Positions 1 to 9,506 of a stretch of DNA of 64,000 bases are shown piece after piece. The DNA is from Bifidobacterium breve. GTDB taxonomy: Bacteria > Actinomycetota > Thermoleophilia > Solirubrobacterales > Solirubrobacteraceae. The stretch is taken from contig CAMCUD010000008.1 in assembly GCA_945878865.1 (NCBI GenBank), positions 1 to 64,000 on the forward strand, in the 5' to 3' direction. Each line of letters begins with the position of its first letter. Position 1 is the first letter of the stretch. The translations under genes were made by a program, and so were the position numbers. The notes under the pieces are model-generated. The model ran no database searches. It saw only the letters and a list, made by a program, of their open reading frames with translations, and was not told where the DNA came from.

Positions 1-459
1 GATGACCTCGTTGCCGTGGTTCTTGAACGGCGGCGGGGTCGGGATGCGCAGGGACATCTTGGAGGTCGGCGTCAGGTAGACGGCCTCCTTGTGGACCTCG
101 CCGAAGGCGAAGCCCTCCTTGCGCCAGTCCTCCCGGGTCATCTCCGGGAAGAGCTCCTCCAGCGGGCCGGGGCGAACGACAGCGCCCGAGAGCGTGTGAC
201 CACCGCAGGCGGTCGCCTTCTCGATCACCGCGACGGGCACCTCACCGAGGCGCTCCATCGTCTCCGGATCGTCAGCGAGCAGCTGCAGGAGGCGGTTCGC
301 CGTCGCGAGACCCGCCGTGCCGCCGCCGACGATGGCGACGCCGACCTCGATGATCTCGTCCTCGGGGTCGATCTCGCGCTTGATGAACTCGTTCGGCGAG
401 TCGACAGGCGGCGGATACGCGATCGGCGCCGTCGAACGCTTGCCGTTAGCCCCGGCCAT
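1..459 (-). CDS. Electron transfer flavoprotein:quinone oxidoreductase (N-terminal part)
   Basis: The 153 visible residues are the N-terminus; the gene runs off the left edge. A dinucleotide-binding motif ([17 protein letters not shown], about residues 40-56) and the downstream GHTLSGAVV segment are typical of ETF-QO, the FAD/iron-sulfur membrane enzyme that passes electrons from ETF to the quinone pool. It starts 7 bases after the etfA stop, so it is the third gene of an etfB-etfA-ETF-QO operon, which would drain electrons from acyl-CoA dehydrogenases. The [4Fe-4S] domain lies outside the window, so a FixC-type relative cannot be fully excluded. Confidence 0.85.
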   Translation of the reverse strand, partial: MAGANGKRSTAPIAYPPPVDSPNEFIKREIDPEDEIIEVGVAIVGGGTAGLATANRLLQLLADDPETMERLGEVPVAVIEKATACGGHTLSGAVVRPGPLEELFPEMTREDWRKEGFAFGEVHKEAVYLTPTSKMSLRIPTPPPFKNHGNEVI

Positions 460-465
460 GCTGGA

Positions 466-1440
466 TCAGCTCCCCTTCTTGGCCTTGACCGCCTCGGTGA
501 GCGCGGGCAGGACCTTCTGGACGTCGCCGACGATCCCGAGATCGCTGAACTCGAAGATCGGGGCGTTGGAGTCCTTGTTGATGGCGATGATGTTCTCCGA
601 CCCCTGCATGCCGACCTTGTGCTGGATCGCGCCGGAGATGCCCGCCGCGACGTACAGCTTCGGGGCGACCGTCTTGCCGGTCTGGCCGATCTGGCCGGCG
701 TAGGGGAACCAGCCCGCGTCGACCACGGCACGCGTCGCGCCGACGGCCGCGCCGTCGCCGAACGCGCTCGCGAGGTCCTCGGCGAGCTGGAAGTTCTCGG
801 CCGCGCCGAGACCGCGGCCACCCGCGATGAGGACGTTCGCGTCCTCGATGTTCACGTCGGCGCCGCGCTGCTCGCCGCGCGTGACGAGGCGGACCTTGGA
901 GGCCTGCTCGGACGTCTCGACCGTGATGTCCTCGACCGCGACGGCGCTGCCGCTCTGGGTCGCCTCAAAGGCGTTGGTGCGGCCGATGAGGACGCCCTTG
1001 CCCTTGTAGTTCGACTCGGAGATGAGCGAGTCGCCGAGGATCGGCCGCTGGCCGACGAGCTTGCCGCCGTCGACCTTCAGGCCCGTGACCTCGGCCGTGA
1101 TGCCCGCGCCGACGCGCGCCGCGAGGCCCGCACCGATCTCGAAGCCGAGCAGACCGCCGCCGAAGACGGCGTAGTCGTAGTCGTTGTCGGCGAAGAGCTT
1201 CGCGAGCGCGTCCACGGCCGGGGCCGCGAGGCCCTCGGAGGCGTCCTTCGCGCGGAAGACCTTCGTCGCGCCGTAGCTGCCGAGGCTGCCCGCGACGTCG
1301 TCGCCGACGTTGCCGACCACGACCGCGTGGGCCTCGGTGCCGAGCTCGCCGGCGGCCTTCGCCGCGGCGCTGACGGCGCCGAGCGAGTTCTTGTTGATGG
1401 CGCCCTCGTTCGTGAGGGCGTAGACCAGGATGCCACCCAT
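466..1440 (-). CDS. etfA: Electron transfer flavoprotein alpha subunit
   Basis: A 324-residue protein with the C-terminal FAD-domain signature of ETF-alpha ([18 protein letters not shown] followed by IIAINKD). It binds the FAD that accepts electrons from acyl-CoA dehydrogenases, as a heterodimer with EtfB. The frame is open upstream, but ATG at 1440 (MGGILVYA...) is preferred: it gives the family N-terminus and lies 2 bases after the etfB stop, implying translational coupling. An earlier ATG in the frame would sit inside etfB. The length is normal for the family. Confidence 0.95.
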   Translation of the reverse strand: MGGILVYALTNEGAINKNSLGAVSAAAKAAGELGTEAHAVVVGNVGDDVAGSLGSYGATKVFRAKDASEGLAAPAVDALAKLFADNDYDYAVFGGGLLGFEIGAGLAARVGAGITAEVTGLKVDGGKLVGQRPILGDSLISESNYKGKGVLIGRTNAFEATQSGSAVAVEDITVETSEQASKVRLVTRGEQRGADVNIEDANVLIAGGRGLGAAENFQLAEDLASAFGDGAAVGATRAVVDAGWFPYAGQIGQTGKTVAPKLYVAAGISGAIQHKVGMQGSENIIAINKDSNAPIFEFSDLGIVGDVQKVLPALTEAVKAKKGS

Positions 1441-1442
1441 GA

Positions 1443-2234
1443 TCAGATCAGCTTCCTCTCGTCCAGCCACGCCACGATCTTCTCGACCGTCGCCGCGGTG
1501 TCCTCATCCTCGATGATCTCGCCGGCCGCCTTCTTGGGCGGCTCGGTGAAGTTGCCGCACTCGATCTTCGAGCCGGCGGCACCGACCTTGTCGGCCTCGA
1601 TGCCGGCGTCGGCGATCGTGACCTTCTCGAGCGGCTTCTTCTTCGCACCCATGATCGCCTTCAGCGACGGGTAGCGCGGCTCGTTGATCGCGTCGGAGAC
1701 CGAGATGACGGCCGGCAGGTCGACCTCGACCGTGTCGTAGCCGTACTCGGCCTGGCGCTCGGCCGTGATGGTCGAGCCCGAGACGTCGAACTTCGAGACC
1801 TGCGTGAGCGCCGGGAAGCCCAGGAACTCACCCACGACCGCACCGATCGCGTAGCTCTCGCCGTCGTCGCTCTGCTGACCCAGCAGGACGAGATCGGGCG
1901 ACTCGCGCTCGATGAGCTTGGCCAGCGCGTAGCCCGTGGCCACGACGTCCGACCCGGCGACCGCGTCGTCGGTCAGCTGGACCGAGCGGTCCGCGCCGAG
2001 GGACACGGCCTTGTGCAGCGCGCGCTCGGCGCCCTCAGGACCCATCGTGATCGCGACGATCTCCTCGACGGGAACGGCGCCACCTTCCTTCAGCTGCACC
2101 GCAGCCTCGATGGCATTCTGGTCGTACGGGTTGAGGTTCTTCTCCCCCGCTCGGTCCAGGCGCCCCGTCGACGGGTCGATGCGCTTCTCGACGGCGGCGT
2201 CCGGCACCTCCTTCACCAGGACGGCAATCTTCAC
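1443..2234 (-). CDS. etfB: Electron transfer flavoprotein beta subunit
   Basis: A 263-residue EtfB starting MKIAVLVKEVPD, with the family signature near the C-terminus (VDLPAVISVSDAINEPRYPS, then KAIMGAKKKPLE). It is the AMP-binding partner of EtfA in fatty-acid and amino-acid oxidation. The start is GTG at 2234, preceded by a strong AGAGGAGG ribosome site. It is first in the operon, and the 5' region carries a palindrome beside promoter-like hexamers, so it is probably regulated by a TetR-type repressor (inference). Confidence 0.96.
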   Translation of the reverse strand: MKIAVLVKEVPDAAVEKRIDPSTGRLDRAGEKNLNPYDQNAIEAAVQLKEGGAVPVEEIVAITMGPEGAERALHKAVSLGADRSVQLTDDAVAGSDVVATGYALAKLIERESPDLVLLGQQSDDGESYAIGAVVGEFLGFPALTQVSKFDVSGSTITAERQAEYGYDTVEVDLPAVISVSDAINEPRYPSLKAIMGAKKKPLEKVTIADAGIEADKVGAAGSKIECGNFTEPPKKAAGEIIEDEDTAATVEKIVAWLDERKLI

Positions 2235-2254
2235 TTCCGGCCTCCTCTGGGCAA

Positions 2255-2295
2255 ACGAACGTTCGTGATGCTAGCGAACTGACTGACGAGTCAAT
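2255..2295 (-). promoter_or_regulatory. Putative promoter and operator of the etf operon
   Basis: Upstream of etfB there is a perfect 12-bp palindrome ACGAACGTTCGT (2255-2266) and, further upstream, the inverted repeat TGACT-GACG-AGTCA (2280-2293). Read on the minus strand, TTGACT and TAGCAT lie 15 bases apart, with the palindrome just downstream of TAGCAT. Palindromes of this size at this position are typical of TetR-family operators controlling acyl-CoA metabolism. No regulator gene lies adjacent, so the factor is unknown. Confidence 0.45.
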
Positions 2296-2350
2296 CGGTC
2301 GGCGAGCCGCGGGAATCCCTGCAGCGCGGCCGACCCCACGCGGGGTACGA

Positions 2351-2761
2351 CTACCCCCGGGTTACGGACTGCTGGATGAAGTCGATGATGTCCTGCGTCG
2401 GAGCACCCGGCGTGAACACCTCGGCGACCCCCAGCGACTTCAGCTCCGGGATGTCATCGGCGGGAATCGTTCCCCCGACGGTCACCAGCACGTCATCGAT
2501 GTCCTGCTCTTTGAGCAACTCGACGATCCGCGGCACCAGCGTCATGTGGGCCCCCGAGAGGATCGAGAGCCCCACGGCGTCGGCATCCTCCTGGATCACC
2601 GTCTCCACGATCTGCTCGGGGGTCTGGTGCAGCCCCGTGTAGATCACCTCCATCCCGGCGTCACGCAGCGCCCGGGCGATGATCTTCGCCCCCCGGTCGT
2701 GGCCGTCCAGGCCAGGCTTGGCGACGACGACGCGGATCTTCTTCTGCGTGGCTTGGGACAT
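2351..2761 (-). CDS. B12-binding small subunit of a methylmalonyl-CoA-type mutase
   Basis: A 136-residue stand-alone cobalamin-binding domain. The DxHxxG base-off B12 motif is present as [12 protein letters not shown] (around residues 15-26), followed by the conserved [12 protein letters not shown], and by SILSGAHM and VGGTIP further on. Split mutases such as methylmalonyl-CoA mutase pair this subunit with a separate catalytic subunit, which is not in the window. The mutase chaperone gene meaB is about 9 kb away. ATG at 2761 ([17 protein letters not shown]) matches the family; an upstream in-frame ATG at 2818 is less likely. It could serve another CoA mutase, since the substrate cannot be read from this domain. 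Confidence 0.85.
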   Translation of the reverse strand: MSQATQKKIRVVVAKPGLDGHDRGAKIIARALRDAGMEVIYTGLHQTPEQIVETVIQEDADAVGLSILSGAHMTLVPRIVELLKEQDIDDVLVTVGGTIPADDIPELKSLGVAEVFTPGAPTQDIIDFIQQSVTRG

Positions 2762-2848
2762 GAGGATGAAGGGTGGTGTCGGCGGGTCGTACGAACCCGA
2801 GCTGCGGCGCGGGATCATAGACCCCGGGCCCTCCTCGATGCGGTCTCG

Positions 2849-4612
2849 TCAGGCCAGGCGCAGGTGCGGGTACTCGCCGCCGGTCTGCACCGAGCCGTAC
2901 CGGACGCAGTTCTTGCCGTCGCGCTTGGCCTGGTAGAGCGCCTGGTCGGCCGCCGCGATGAGGGCCTGGCCATCTGCGACGTCCCGTCCCAGCGCGGCGA
3001 CGCCGACGGAGGTCGTGACCTGCAGGCGCTCCCCCTCGGTGTCGACGAGCTCGAGCTCGGCGACGGCGGCCCGGACCCGCTCGGCGAGCGCGATCGCCTG
3101 GGTGAAGTCGACGTCCTGGATGAGGACCGCGAGCTCCTCGCCACCGTAACGGGCCGGCTCGTCGTCGGCGCGGCAGCAGTCGCGCAGCGCGTCGGCGACG
3201 GCGCGCAGGACGAGGTCGCCGGTCTGATGGCCGCGACTGTCGTTGACGGCCTTGAAGTCGTCGAGGTCGAGCAGCAGCAGCGACAGCGGCGTGCGCGCGC
3301 GCTGGTGGCGCTCGACGCCCTGGGCGAGCAGCTCCTGCAGGCGGCGATGGTTGGCCAGGCCCGTGAGCTCGTCGGTCAGCGCCTGGCGGTGCAGGGTCTC
3401 GTGGCGCTCGATGTTCGCGGCCGCGACCCCCGCCTGCTCGCACAGGTGGACGAACAGCTCGCGCTCCTCGCCGAGAAACGCGTGCTCCCGGCGCGCGGCG
3501 CTGATCATGCCCGCCGCGCGCGTGCTGCCGCTCGCCTGGACGGGCGCGGCGAGCGCCCACACGCCGCCGACCATCGCGACGCTCGCGTCCCCGCGCTCCA
3601 GCGCAGCCTCCTCGGCGGCCCGCAGCGCCGGCTCGAGGTCGCGATCCTCATGGACGGTCGCGCGGCGCACGAGCCGGCGGCCGACCCCCTGGTGCGCGCC
3701 GGCGCGGCCGCCGTCGGCGTCGATCGCCTCGACCGCCGCGCGGGTCGTGATCGACAGCAGCGCGTCGAGGTCGAGCTTGCTCGCGAAGGCGTCGCCGATC
3801 CGGTGGACGGCGATCTGCAGGCGCCGCCGTTCGCGCTGCAGCGCCTGCAGCCGTTCGTGCGCCTGGTCGATCCGCTGGTTGCGGTCGTGCGCGAGCAGCG
3901 CGAGCACGACCGCCACGCCGAGCAGGGCGAACGGCGCCGCCGGGAACGTCTGTGCGGCGAGCGCGCCGATGACGCCGACGGGCAGGAGCATGAGGTCGAT
4001 CGCCCAGACGATGCCCAGGACCCGCAGCTGCAGCTGGGGCGAGATGCCCAGCGCGAGCCACTCGCGCGCCGTACCCACGATGACCTCGACGCCGACCTGC
4101 GCGGCGAACGCCGCGATGTAGAGCCACCACTGCGCCTCGTCCGGCCCAGGCGCGCCGGCGGCGACGAACACCGCCGCGGGGCCCATGCAGTGCCACGCGT
4201 CGCCTCCGGTCTCGATGATGCGCTCCAGCCGGCTGCGCCCTCGCAGCCAGTCGACGAAGGACGCCAGGGCGAGCGCGCCCACCACCACCAACGGCACGAC
4301 GGACGGCGGCAGGAGCAGGAGCATCGGGATGAGGAAGATCTCCGTCGGCACCGCGTGCCCGGCGCCGACGGGGAACTCCACCCGGCTCGCGAACGCGTAG
4401 GCGAGCCCCAGGCTCACCAGCTGGAGCCACGGGATGTCGCCCGGCGGCGACAGCAGCAGCAGGCCCAGTGACGTCAGCAGGTAGGCGACCGTCAGCCCCG
4501 CCTCCGTGATCGCGCCGCGGGGGTCGAGGCGCCGGTCCTCGTCCCCCCAGGAATCCTCCAGGAGGCGGTCGGCGGTCCCCGCCAGGCCTTCCATGCCGGC
4601 CGCGTGGCTCAC
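2849..4612 (-). CDS. Membrane-anchored diguanylate cyclase (GAF-GGDEF)
   Basis: A 587-residue protein with several hydrophobic segments over roughly residues 30-230, a short coiled linker, a GAF-like region (about 260-400) and a C-terminal GGDEF domain. The active site reads GGEEL (490-494), a functional variant, and RADD five residues before it fits the RxxD inhibitory c-di-GMP site. It should make cyclic di-GMP from two GTP in response to a membrane or GAF signal. No EAL domain is seen. It appears monocistronic. The start is taken as ATG 4612; the next ATG is six codons later and equally possible. Confidence 0.9.
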   Translation of the reverse strand: MSHAAGMEGLAGTADRLLEDSWGDEDRRLDPRGAITEAGLTVAYLLTSLGLLLLSPPGDIPWLQLVSLGLAYAFASRVEFPVGAGHAVPTEIFLIPMLLLLPPSVVPLVVVGALALASFVDWLRGRSRLERIIETGGDAWHCMGPAAVFVAAGAPGPDEAQWWLYIAAFAAQVGVEVIVGTAREWLALGISPQLQLRVLGIVWAIDLMLLPVGVIGALAAQTFPAAPFALLGVAVVLALLAHDRNQRIDQAHERLQALQRERRRLQIAVHRIGDAFASKLDLDALLSITTRAAVEAIDADGGRAGAHQGVGRRLVRRATVHEDRDLEPALRAAEEAALERGDASVAMVGGVWALAAPVQASGSTRAAGMISAARREHAFLGEERELFVHLCEQAGVAAANIERHETLHRQALTDELTGLANHRRLQELLAQGVERHQRARTPLSLLLLDLDDFKAVNDSRGHQTGDLVLRAVADALRDCCRADDEPARYGGEELAVLIQDVDFTQAIALAERVRAAVAELELVDTEGERLQVTTSVGVAALGRDVADGQALIAAADQALYQAKRDGKNCVRYGSVQTGGEYPHLRLA

Positions 4613-4730
4613 GTGTTGGCTGGTGACGTCATCGGATCAGGACGTACGTCGCCCCTCCCATCGCGCATCGACCGTCCGGCTCCCGACGTTGAGCCGCCGG
4701 CGCCGTCGCTGGCCAACCGCTCCATCGCCC

Positions 4731-5072
4731 CTAGCGCACGCGGAGCTTCATCGACTGGTCCGCGCCGCCGTGGATCGTGCACACGATGGTGTAGAGCCCC
4801 TTCTTCGTGACCTTCTTGCTGAAGGTTCCCGAGGTCTTCGTCGGGCTGCTGAAACGCGCCGGGCCGCCGGTGACCGTCACGTTGTGCGGGGCGTCGCCCA
4901 CCCACTTCCACTTCACCGTGTCGCCCGCCTTGACGGTGACGGTCGGGACCCCGCTGGACCGAACGAAGTAGTTGTCTCCGACGTTGACCGTCTTGGTCGC
5001 GGCGATGGCGGGAACGGCGACCGCGGCGGCGACCGCCGTGGTCGCGGCGGCGGACAGGGCGAGAAAGCGCAT
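4731..5072 (-). CDS. Secreted plastocyanin-like cupredoxin
   Basis: A 113-residue protein with a Sec signal peptide ending near AIAA|TKTV and a cupredoxin fold. The type-1 copper ligands are visible: His in DAPHNV, then Cys and His in VCTIHGGADQSM with a Met close behind. It is probably a small periplasmic or cell-surface electron carrier. It lies alone between a diguanylate cyclase and a HAD phosphatase, so its redox partners cannot be inferred from context. Confidence 0.85.
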   Translation of the reverse strand: MRFLALSAAATTAVAAAVAVPAIAATKTVNVGDNYFVRSSGVPTVTVKAGDTVKWKWVGDAPHNVTVTGGPARFSSPTKTSGTFSKKVTKKGLYTIVCTIHGGADQSMKLRVR

Positions 5073-5111
5073 CAGGAGATGATGCCACCGTCCCGCGCGC
5101 GGGGACGCCGC

Positions 5112-5882
5112 TCAGCCTGCGGCGCGGCGCAGCGCCACGTGGCGGCCCACGCCGCCGATCGCCGCGGCAGTCGCGGCTGCGGCGCCGATCTTCAAATGCC
5201 GGTCGAGCCGGTCGAACCGCAGGACGTCCCAGCCCTCCTCGGCGGCGACGCGGGTCAGCTCTGCGTCCGGGTTGACGGCGACCGGGTGCCCGACGAGGCG
5301 CAGCATCGGCAGGTCGGACTCCGAGTCGGAGTACGCCCACGAGGCCTCGAGGTCGATGCGCTCGCGCGCCGCCAGCTCGCGGATGGCCGCCGCCTTGCCC
5401 TCGCGGTAGCAGAAGGGCCCGCCAGGGCGGCCCGTGTACACGCCGTCGACGACCTCGGACTTCGAGCCGATGCCGCCCTCGAACCCCAGGACGTGGGCGA
5501 GCAGCTCGGCCATCTCGTGTGCGGCCGCCGTGCAGATGTAGACGGGCCGGCCCGCGTCCTGGTGGTCGTAGGCGACGTCGAGCATCTGCGGGTACAGCCG
5601 CGGCAGCACGAGCGCCAGCACCCGCGGGGACAGCCGCTGGAGGTCACGCACCGGGACGCCGCGGATCTGCTCGCCGATGCGCTCGCGCACCTTGTCCGTC
5701 CAGGCGTCGGTCGACCCCCGCAGGCGGAACCGGAGGTTGTTCCCGGCGTCGGCGACGAGCCGGCGCCGGGGGATCATCCCCGCCTCGTAGGCGGCGCGCG
5801 CCCAGTGAAAGCCGGACGATCCGGCCATGAGCGTGCGGTCGAGGTCGAAGAAGGCGGCGGGACGCGCGGTCACGCCGCCCAT
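5112..5882 (-). CDS. HAD-superfamily phosphatase, subfamily IB
   Basis: A 256-residue protein with HAD motif I FDLDRTL (nucleophile Asp near residue 13), a motif II region YICTAAAHE, a conserved Lys in YREGKAAAI and motif IV AYSDSESDLPML. The layout matches the SerB-like IB subfamily, which includes phosphoserine-phosphatase relatives and lipid phosphatases of actinobacteria. A hydrophobic Ala-rich C-terminal stretch could touch the membrane. The substrate cannot be predicted. Confidence 0.85.
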   Translation of the reverse strand: MGGVTARPAAFFDLDRTLMAGSSGFHWARAAYEAGMIPRRRLVADAGNNLRFRLRGSTDAWTDKVRERIGEQIRGVPVRDLQRLSPRVLALVLPRLYPQMLDVAYDHQDAGRPVYICTAAAHEMAELLAHVLGFEGGIGSKSEVVDGVYTGRPGGPFCYREGKAAAIRELAARERIDLEASWAYSDSESDLPMLRLVGHPVAVNPDAELTRVAAEEGWDVLRFDRLDRHLKIGAAAATAAAIGGVGRHVALRRAAG

Positions 5883-5904
5883 GATGACGAAGTCGGGCCC
5901 TGGT

Positions 5905-6573
5905 CTACCGCGAGCGGTAGGGATCCACCATGACGCTGTCGATGTGCGAGACGCCGCCGTTGTTCATCCACCAGAGGCGGACCTTGGCGCTCTTGCCCGC
6001 GACGAGGCCCGGAACGCTCGTCGAGAGCGGGTTGGGGTCGCTCGGCTGCCAGGAGCCGGCCGGGAGCTTGACCTGTGAGGAGATCGCGTTCGCCCAGGTC
6101 CCGTCGGCCTTCTGGTACTGGATGATCGTGGTGAGCGTCGTCGGCTTGAGGACGCGCACCATGAACTTGAAATGCGGGTTCGTGGTGTCGACGCAGAAGG
6201 CGGGCGACGCCGCGCTCGAGGGCGCGCCGAGCTCGAGGGCCTTCGTGCCGGCCCCGCCGACGTTGAAGCTGTCCTGGTCGGCGACGATTTTCGCCCAGGA
6301 CGTGTTGAGCTGCCAGCCCGAGGTCCCCGTCTCGAACCCGCCGCCGGTCAGCGCCGCGTAGTCGGCGCTGTCACCCCAGCGCGAGAACGCCTTGGTCGTC
6401 GGAAGGACCGGGCACGCGGACGTGCTGGTGGCGGCGGCGCCGGAGCTGTCGGTGACGAGGCTCAGCAGGCCGCCCGCCATCGCCGATGGCGCGGCGATCG
6501 CGCCCGTGATCGCAAGCAGCGCCGTCACCCCTGCGGTGGCGCGCCAGCGATGTGTTCCCTTCCTCAACGGCAT
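5905..6573 (-). CDS. Secreted protein of unknown function
   Basis: A 222-residue protein with a positively charged N-terminus, one hydrophobic signal segment (about residues 12-33) and a beta-rich body. The pattern GGGFETGTSGWQL is like the opening of carbohydrate-binding jelly-roll modules in secreted actinobacterial proteins, but no catalytic motif is visible. Two cysteines (SACPVL and AFCVDT) could form a disulfide. I do not recognise a specific family. Confidence 0.65.
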   Translation of the reverse strand: MPLRKGTHRWRATAGVTALLAITGAIAAPSAMAGGLLSLVTDSSGAAATSTSACPVLPTTKAFSRWGDSADYAALTGGGFETGTSGWQLNTSWAKIVADQDSFNVGGAGTKALELGAPSSAASPAFCVDTTNPHFKFMVRVLKPTTLTTIIQYQKADGTWANAISSQVKLPAGSWQPSDPNPLSTSVPGLVAGKSAKVRLWWMNNGGVSHIDSVMVDPYRSR

Positions 6574-6705
6574 ACGACCCTCCGGCCAGTCCCCTGCGTG
6601 GTACGGCGGAGTTCCGCCGGCACATGGAGTGTCGGAACGCGGGAGTACCAGCTCGATCCGACAAGGGTCCAGAAACCGGTATGAAACCGGGGGGGCCGCT
6701 GATCA

Positions 6706-6739
6706 GGGCCGGACGGCGGCGCGAGGCCGCCGCCCGGCC
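6706..6739 (-). terminator. Hairpin after the thiolase gene
   Basis: GGCCGGACGGCGGC (6706-6719) pairs with GCCGCCGCCCGGCC (6726-6739) with one mismatch. It lies just past the thiolase stop on the minus strand. There is no clear U-tract, as is common in high-GC actinobacteria. Confidence 0.5.
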
Positions 6740-6746
6740 GCCGGGA

Positions 6747-7922
6747 TCAGACCTTGATGATGACGGCGTCGCCCTGGCCACCGCCGGAGCAGATGGCGGC
6801 GCAGCCGAGGCCGCCGCCGCGACGACGCAGCTCGAGCGCCAGCGAGCCGATGATGCGGGCGCCCGAGGCGCCGAGCGGGTGACCGAGCGCCACCGCGCCG
6901 CCGTTGACGTTGACCTTCTCCTCGTCCACGCCGAGCATGCGGGTCGAGTTCAGGGCGACCGAGGCGAACGCCTCGTTGATCTCCCAGAGGTCGATGTCCT
7001 CCGGCTTCAGGCCGGCCTTCTCCAGGGCCTTGAACGCCGCGTTGGCGGGCGTGCGCGCGAGGTAGGCGAAGTCGTCGGCGACGGCGGCCTGGGCCACGAT
7101 CTCGCCGATGATCTCCTTGCCGTTGGCCGCGGCCCACTCGTCCGAGGCGAGGATCACGGCGCCCGCGCCGTCGTTGACGGCGGGCGAGTTGCCGGCGGTG
7201 TGGCTGCCCTCCGGACCGTGCAGGCCCTTGAGCTTGGCCAGGCCCTCGAGGCTCGTGTCGCGACGCGGGGCCTCGTCGACCTCGACGACCGTGTCGCCCT
7301 TGCGGCCCTTGATCGTCACGGCGACGATCTCCTCCGGCAGGCGGCCGGCGTCCGTGGCCTCGACGGCGCGCTGGTGCGAGCGCAGCGCCCACTTGTCGAG
7401 ATCGGCGCGGGTGATCTCGAGCTCCTCGCCGACCTCGGTGGCCTCCTGGAACATCTGCTTGCCGGTGAAGGCGTTCGTCAGGCCGTCGGAGACCATTGAG
7501 TCGAGGAACTTGCCCTCGCCCATGCGGTAGCCAAAGCGGGCGTTCGGGACGATGTACGGCGCCTTGCTCATCGACTCCATGCCGGCGCCGACGCCGACCT
7601 CGACGTTGCCGAGGCGGATCTGGTCGTCGAGCAGGCCGATGGCGCGCATACCCGAGGCGCAGACCTTGTTGATCGTCTCCGACGGCACCTCCTTCGGGAT
7701 GCCGGCGTTGATCTGGGCCTGGCGCGACGGGATCTGGCCCGCGCCGCCCTGCAGCACCTGGCCGACGACGACGTGCTGGACCTGCTCGGGATCGACGCCC
7801 GAGCGCTCGAGCGCCGCCTCGATGGCGATGCCGCCGAGCTTCGTGGCGTCGATGGAGGACAGGGCGCCGCCGAGCTTCCCGATCGGGGTGCGGGCAGCGC
7901 CGAGGATGACGGTCTTGGGCAT
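6747..7922 (-). CDS. Acetyl-CoA C-acetyltransferase (thiolase)
   Basis: A 391-residue thiolase. The nucleophilic Cys is in INKVCASGMRAIG, the catalytic His in GGAVALGHPLGASGARI and the second Cys in AAICSGGGQGDA; the NEAFA motif is intact. It either condenses two acetyl-CoA or cleaves 3-ketoacyl-CoA. ATG at 7922 (MPKTVILGAARTPIGK) is the family start, although the frame is open far upstream. It is monocistronic and divergent from pepA, so the sequence alone does not separate a degradative from a biosynthetic role. Confidence 0.95.
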   Translation of the reverse strand: MPKTVILGAARTPIGKLGGALSSIDATKLGGIAIEAALERSGVDPEQVQHVVVGQVLQGGAGQIPSRQAQINAGIPKEVPSETINKVCASGMRAIGLLDDQIRLGNVEVGVGAGMESMSKAPYIVPNARFGYRMGEGKFLDSMVSDGLTNAFTGKQMFQEATEVGEELEITRADLDKWALRSHQRAVEATDAGRLPEEIVAVTIKGRKGDTVVEVDEAPRRDTSLEGLAKLKGLHGPEGSHTAGNSPAVNDGAGAVILASDEWAAANGKEIIGEIVAQAAVADDFAYLARTPANAAFKALEKAGLKPEDIDLWEINEAFASVALNSTRMLGVDEEKVNVNGGAVALGHPLGASGARIIGSLALELRRRGGGLGCAAICSGGGQGDAVIIKV

Positions 7923-8055
7923 GCGGGACGACTCCGGTTCGCGTCTGGTTGGCGCGGCTGCTCCTGCACGACGCCGCGCGGTGATCCCGGCAAGGTACCG
8001 GACGGTCGGAAAGCACGGCCGTCCCCGGGGGACCGTCGCATAGGCTCCGACCACC

Positions 8056-9504
8056 ATGGACGTCTCCTCCACCACCGCGGCGCCGTCCACGACGGGCGCC
8101 GACACGATCATCGTCGGGCTCGTCGACGGCGAGGCCCCCGCGTTCGACCTCGGGGGCGCGCTCGGCGACCTGCTGGCCTCCGGCGAGGCCAAGCCCGCCT
8201 TCAAGCGCCTCGCGCTCGCGCACGCCGACGGGACGCGCCTGCTCGCCGTCGGCCTGGGGTCGCGCGCCGAGCTCACCGCCGAGCGCGCACGGGTCGCCGC
8301 CGCGGTGGCGTTCAACCGCGCACGGGAGATCGGGGCGTCGTCGCTCTGCTGGGCGCTGCCGGCCGGCAGCGGTGAGGACCTCGCCGGCGCGGTCGTCGAG
8401 GGCTCGCTGCTCGCCGCCTACCGCTTCGACGCGTTCAAGCAGACGAGCGCCGACGACGCGAAGGGTCCCGGGGCGCTCGTCGTCGCGGCCGACACCGACG
8501 TGGACACGGCGGTCGCGCGCGCGGTGACGATCACCGAGGCGGTCAACCACGCGCGTGACCTCCAGAACACCCCCGCCAACGAGATGACGCCGACCGCGCT
8601 CGCCGAGGCGGCGCTCGAGCTGCGCGGCCTGCCCGGCGTCGAGGTGACCTTCGAGACCCGCGGTGGCATCGAGGCGCGCGGGATGGGCTGCTTCGCCGGC
8701 GTCGCGCGGGGCAGCGAGGAGGAACCGGCGCTCATCACCATCCGCTATGAGCCGGAGGGCGCGGCCGACGCGCCGGTCCTCGGCTTCGTCGGCAAGGCCG
8801 TGACGTTCGACAGCGGCGGCATCTCGCTCAAGCCCGCAGGCAAGATGCACGAGATGAAGTTCGACATGTCGGGCGGCGCTGCGGTGCTCGCCGCGACCAC
8901 GGCGATCATCCGTCTCGGCCTGCCCGTCCGCCTGATCAGCGTCATCGGCGCGACGGAGAACCTGCCGTCAGGCCGCTCGGTCAAGCCCGGCGACGTCCTG
9001 CGCGCAATGGATGGCACGACGGTCGAGGTCAACAACACCGACGCCGAAGGTCGCCTCGTGCTCGCCGACTGCCTGCTGCACGCGCGCAACGAGGGCGCCG
9101 AGCGCCTCGTCGACCTCGCCACGCTCACCGGCGCGATCGTCGTGGGGCTCGGTTCGACGTACGCCGGCCTGCTCGGCACCGACGACGCCTGGGTCGAGGA
9201 GGTCCGCGCCGCGGGCGAGCGCACCGGCGAGCTGGCCTGGCGGCTGCCGCTGCACCCCGAGTACGCGGAGATGGTCAAGGGCGACGTCGCCGACCTCGTC
9301 AACGCCACGGCGGAGCGCAAGGCGGGGTCGATCACGGCCGCGGAGTTCCTGCGGCGTTTCGCGGGTGACGTGCCGTGGGCGCACCTCGACATCGCCGGGA
9401 CCGCCTGGGGCCTCGGCCGGGCCTACGCCCGCAAGGGCGGGTCGGGCTTCGGCGTGCGCCTGCTCGTCGAGCTCGCGACGGCGCATGCGGCCGCCGCCTC
9501 ATAG
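8056..9504 (+). CDS. pepA: Leucyl aminopeptidase, family M17
   Basis: A 482-residue cytosolic metallopeptidase. The M17 signature NNTDAEGRLVLAD is intact, as is the first metal/active-site block GKAVTFDSGGISLKP with the catalytic Lys. It removes N-terminal residues, preferably Leu, and needs two divalent metals. The N-terminal third is the poorly conserved macrodomain-like region. The start is ATG 8056 (MDVSSTTAAPS). The gene is followed directly by the PHO-box region of the next gene. Confidence 0.95.
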   Translation: MDVSSTTAAPSTTGADTIIVGLVDGEAPAFDLGGALGDLLASGEAKPAFKRLALAHADGTRLLAVGLGSRAELTAERARVAAAVAFNRAREIGASSLCWALPAGSGEDLAGAVVEGSLLAAYRFDAFKQTSADDAKGPGALVVAADTDVDTAVARAVTITEAVNHARDLQNTPANEMTPTALAEAALELRGLPGVEVTFETRGGIEARGMGCFAGVARGSEEEPALITIRYEPEGAADAPVLGFVGKAVTFDSGGISLKPAGKMHEMKFDMSGGAAVLAATTAIIRLGLPVRLISVIGATENLPSGRSVKPGDVLRAMDGTTVEVNNTDAEGRLVLADCLLHARNEGAERLVDLATLTGAIVVGLGSTYAGLLGTDDAWVEEVRAAGERTGELAWRLPLHPEYAEMVKGDVADLVNATAERKAGSITAAEFLRRFAGDVPWAHLDIAGTAWGLGRAYARKGGSGFGVRLLVELATAHAAAAS

Positions 9505-9506
9505 AT

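Noticed and set aside
2546-4471. Long plus-strand frame opposite the diguanylate cyclase, and many similar long frames on both strands
   Set aside because: Produced by strong third-position G+C bias; composition dominated by Arg, Ala, Gly and Asp with no family motifs.
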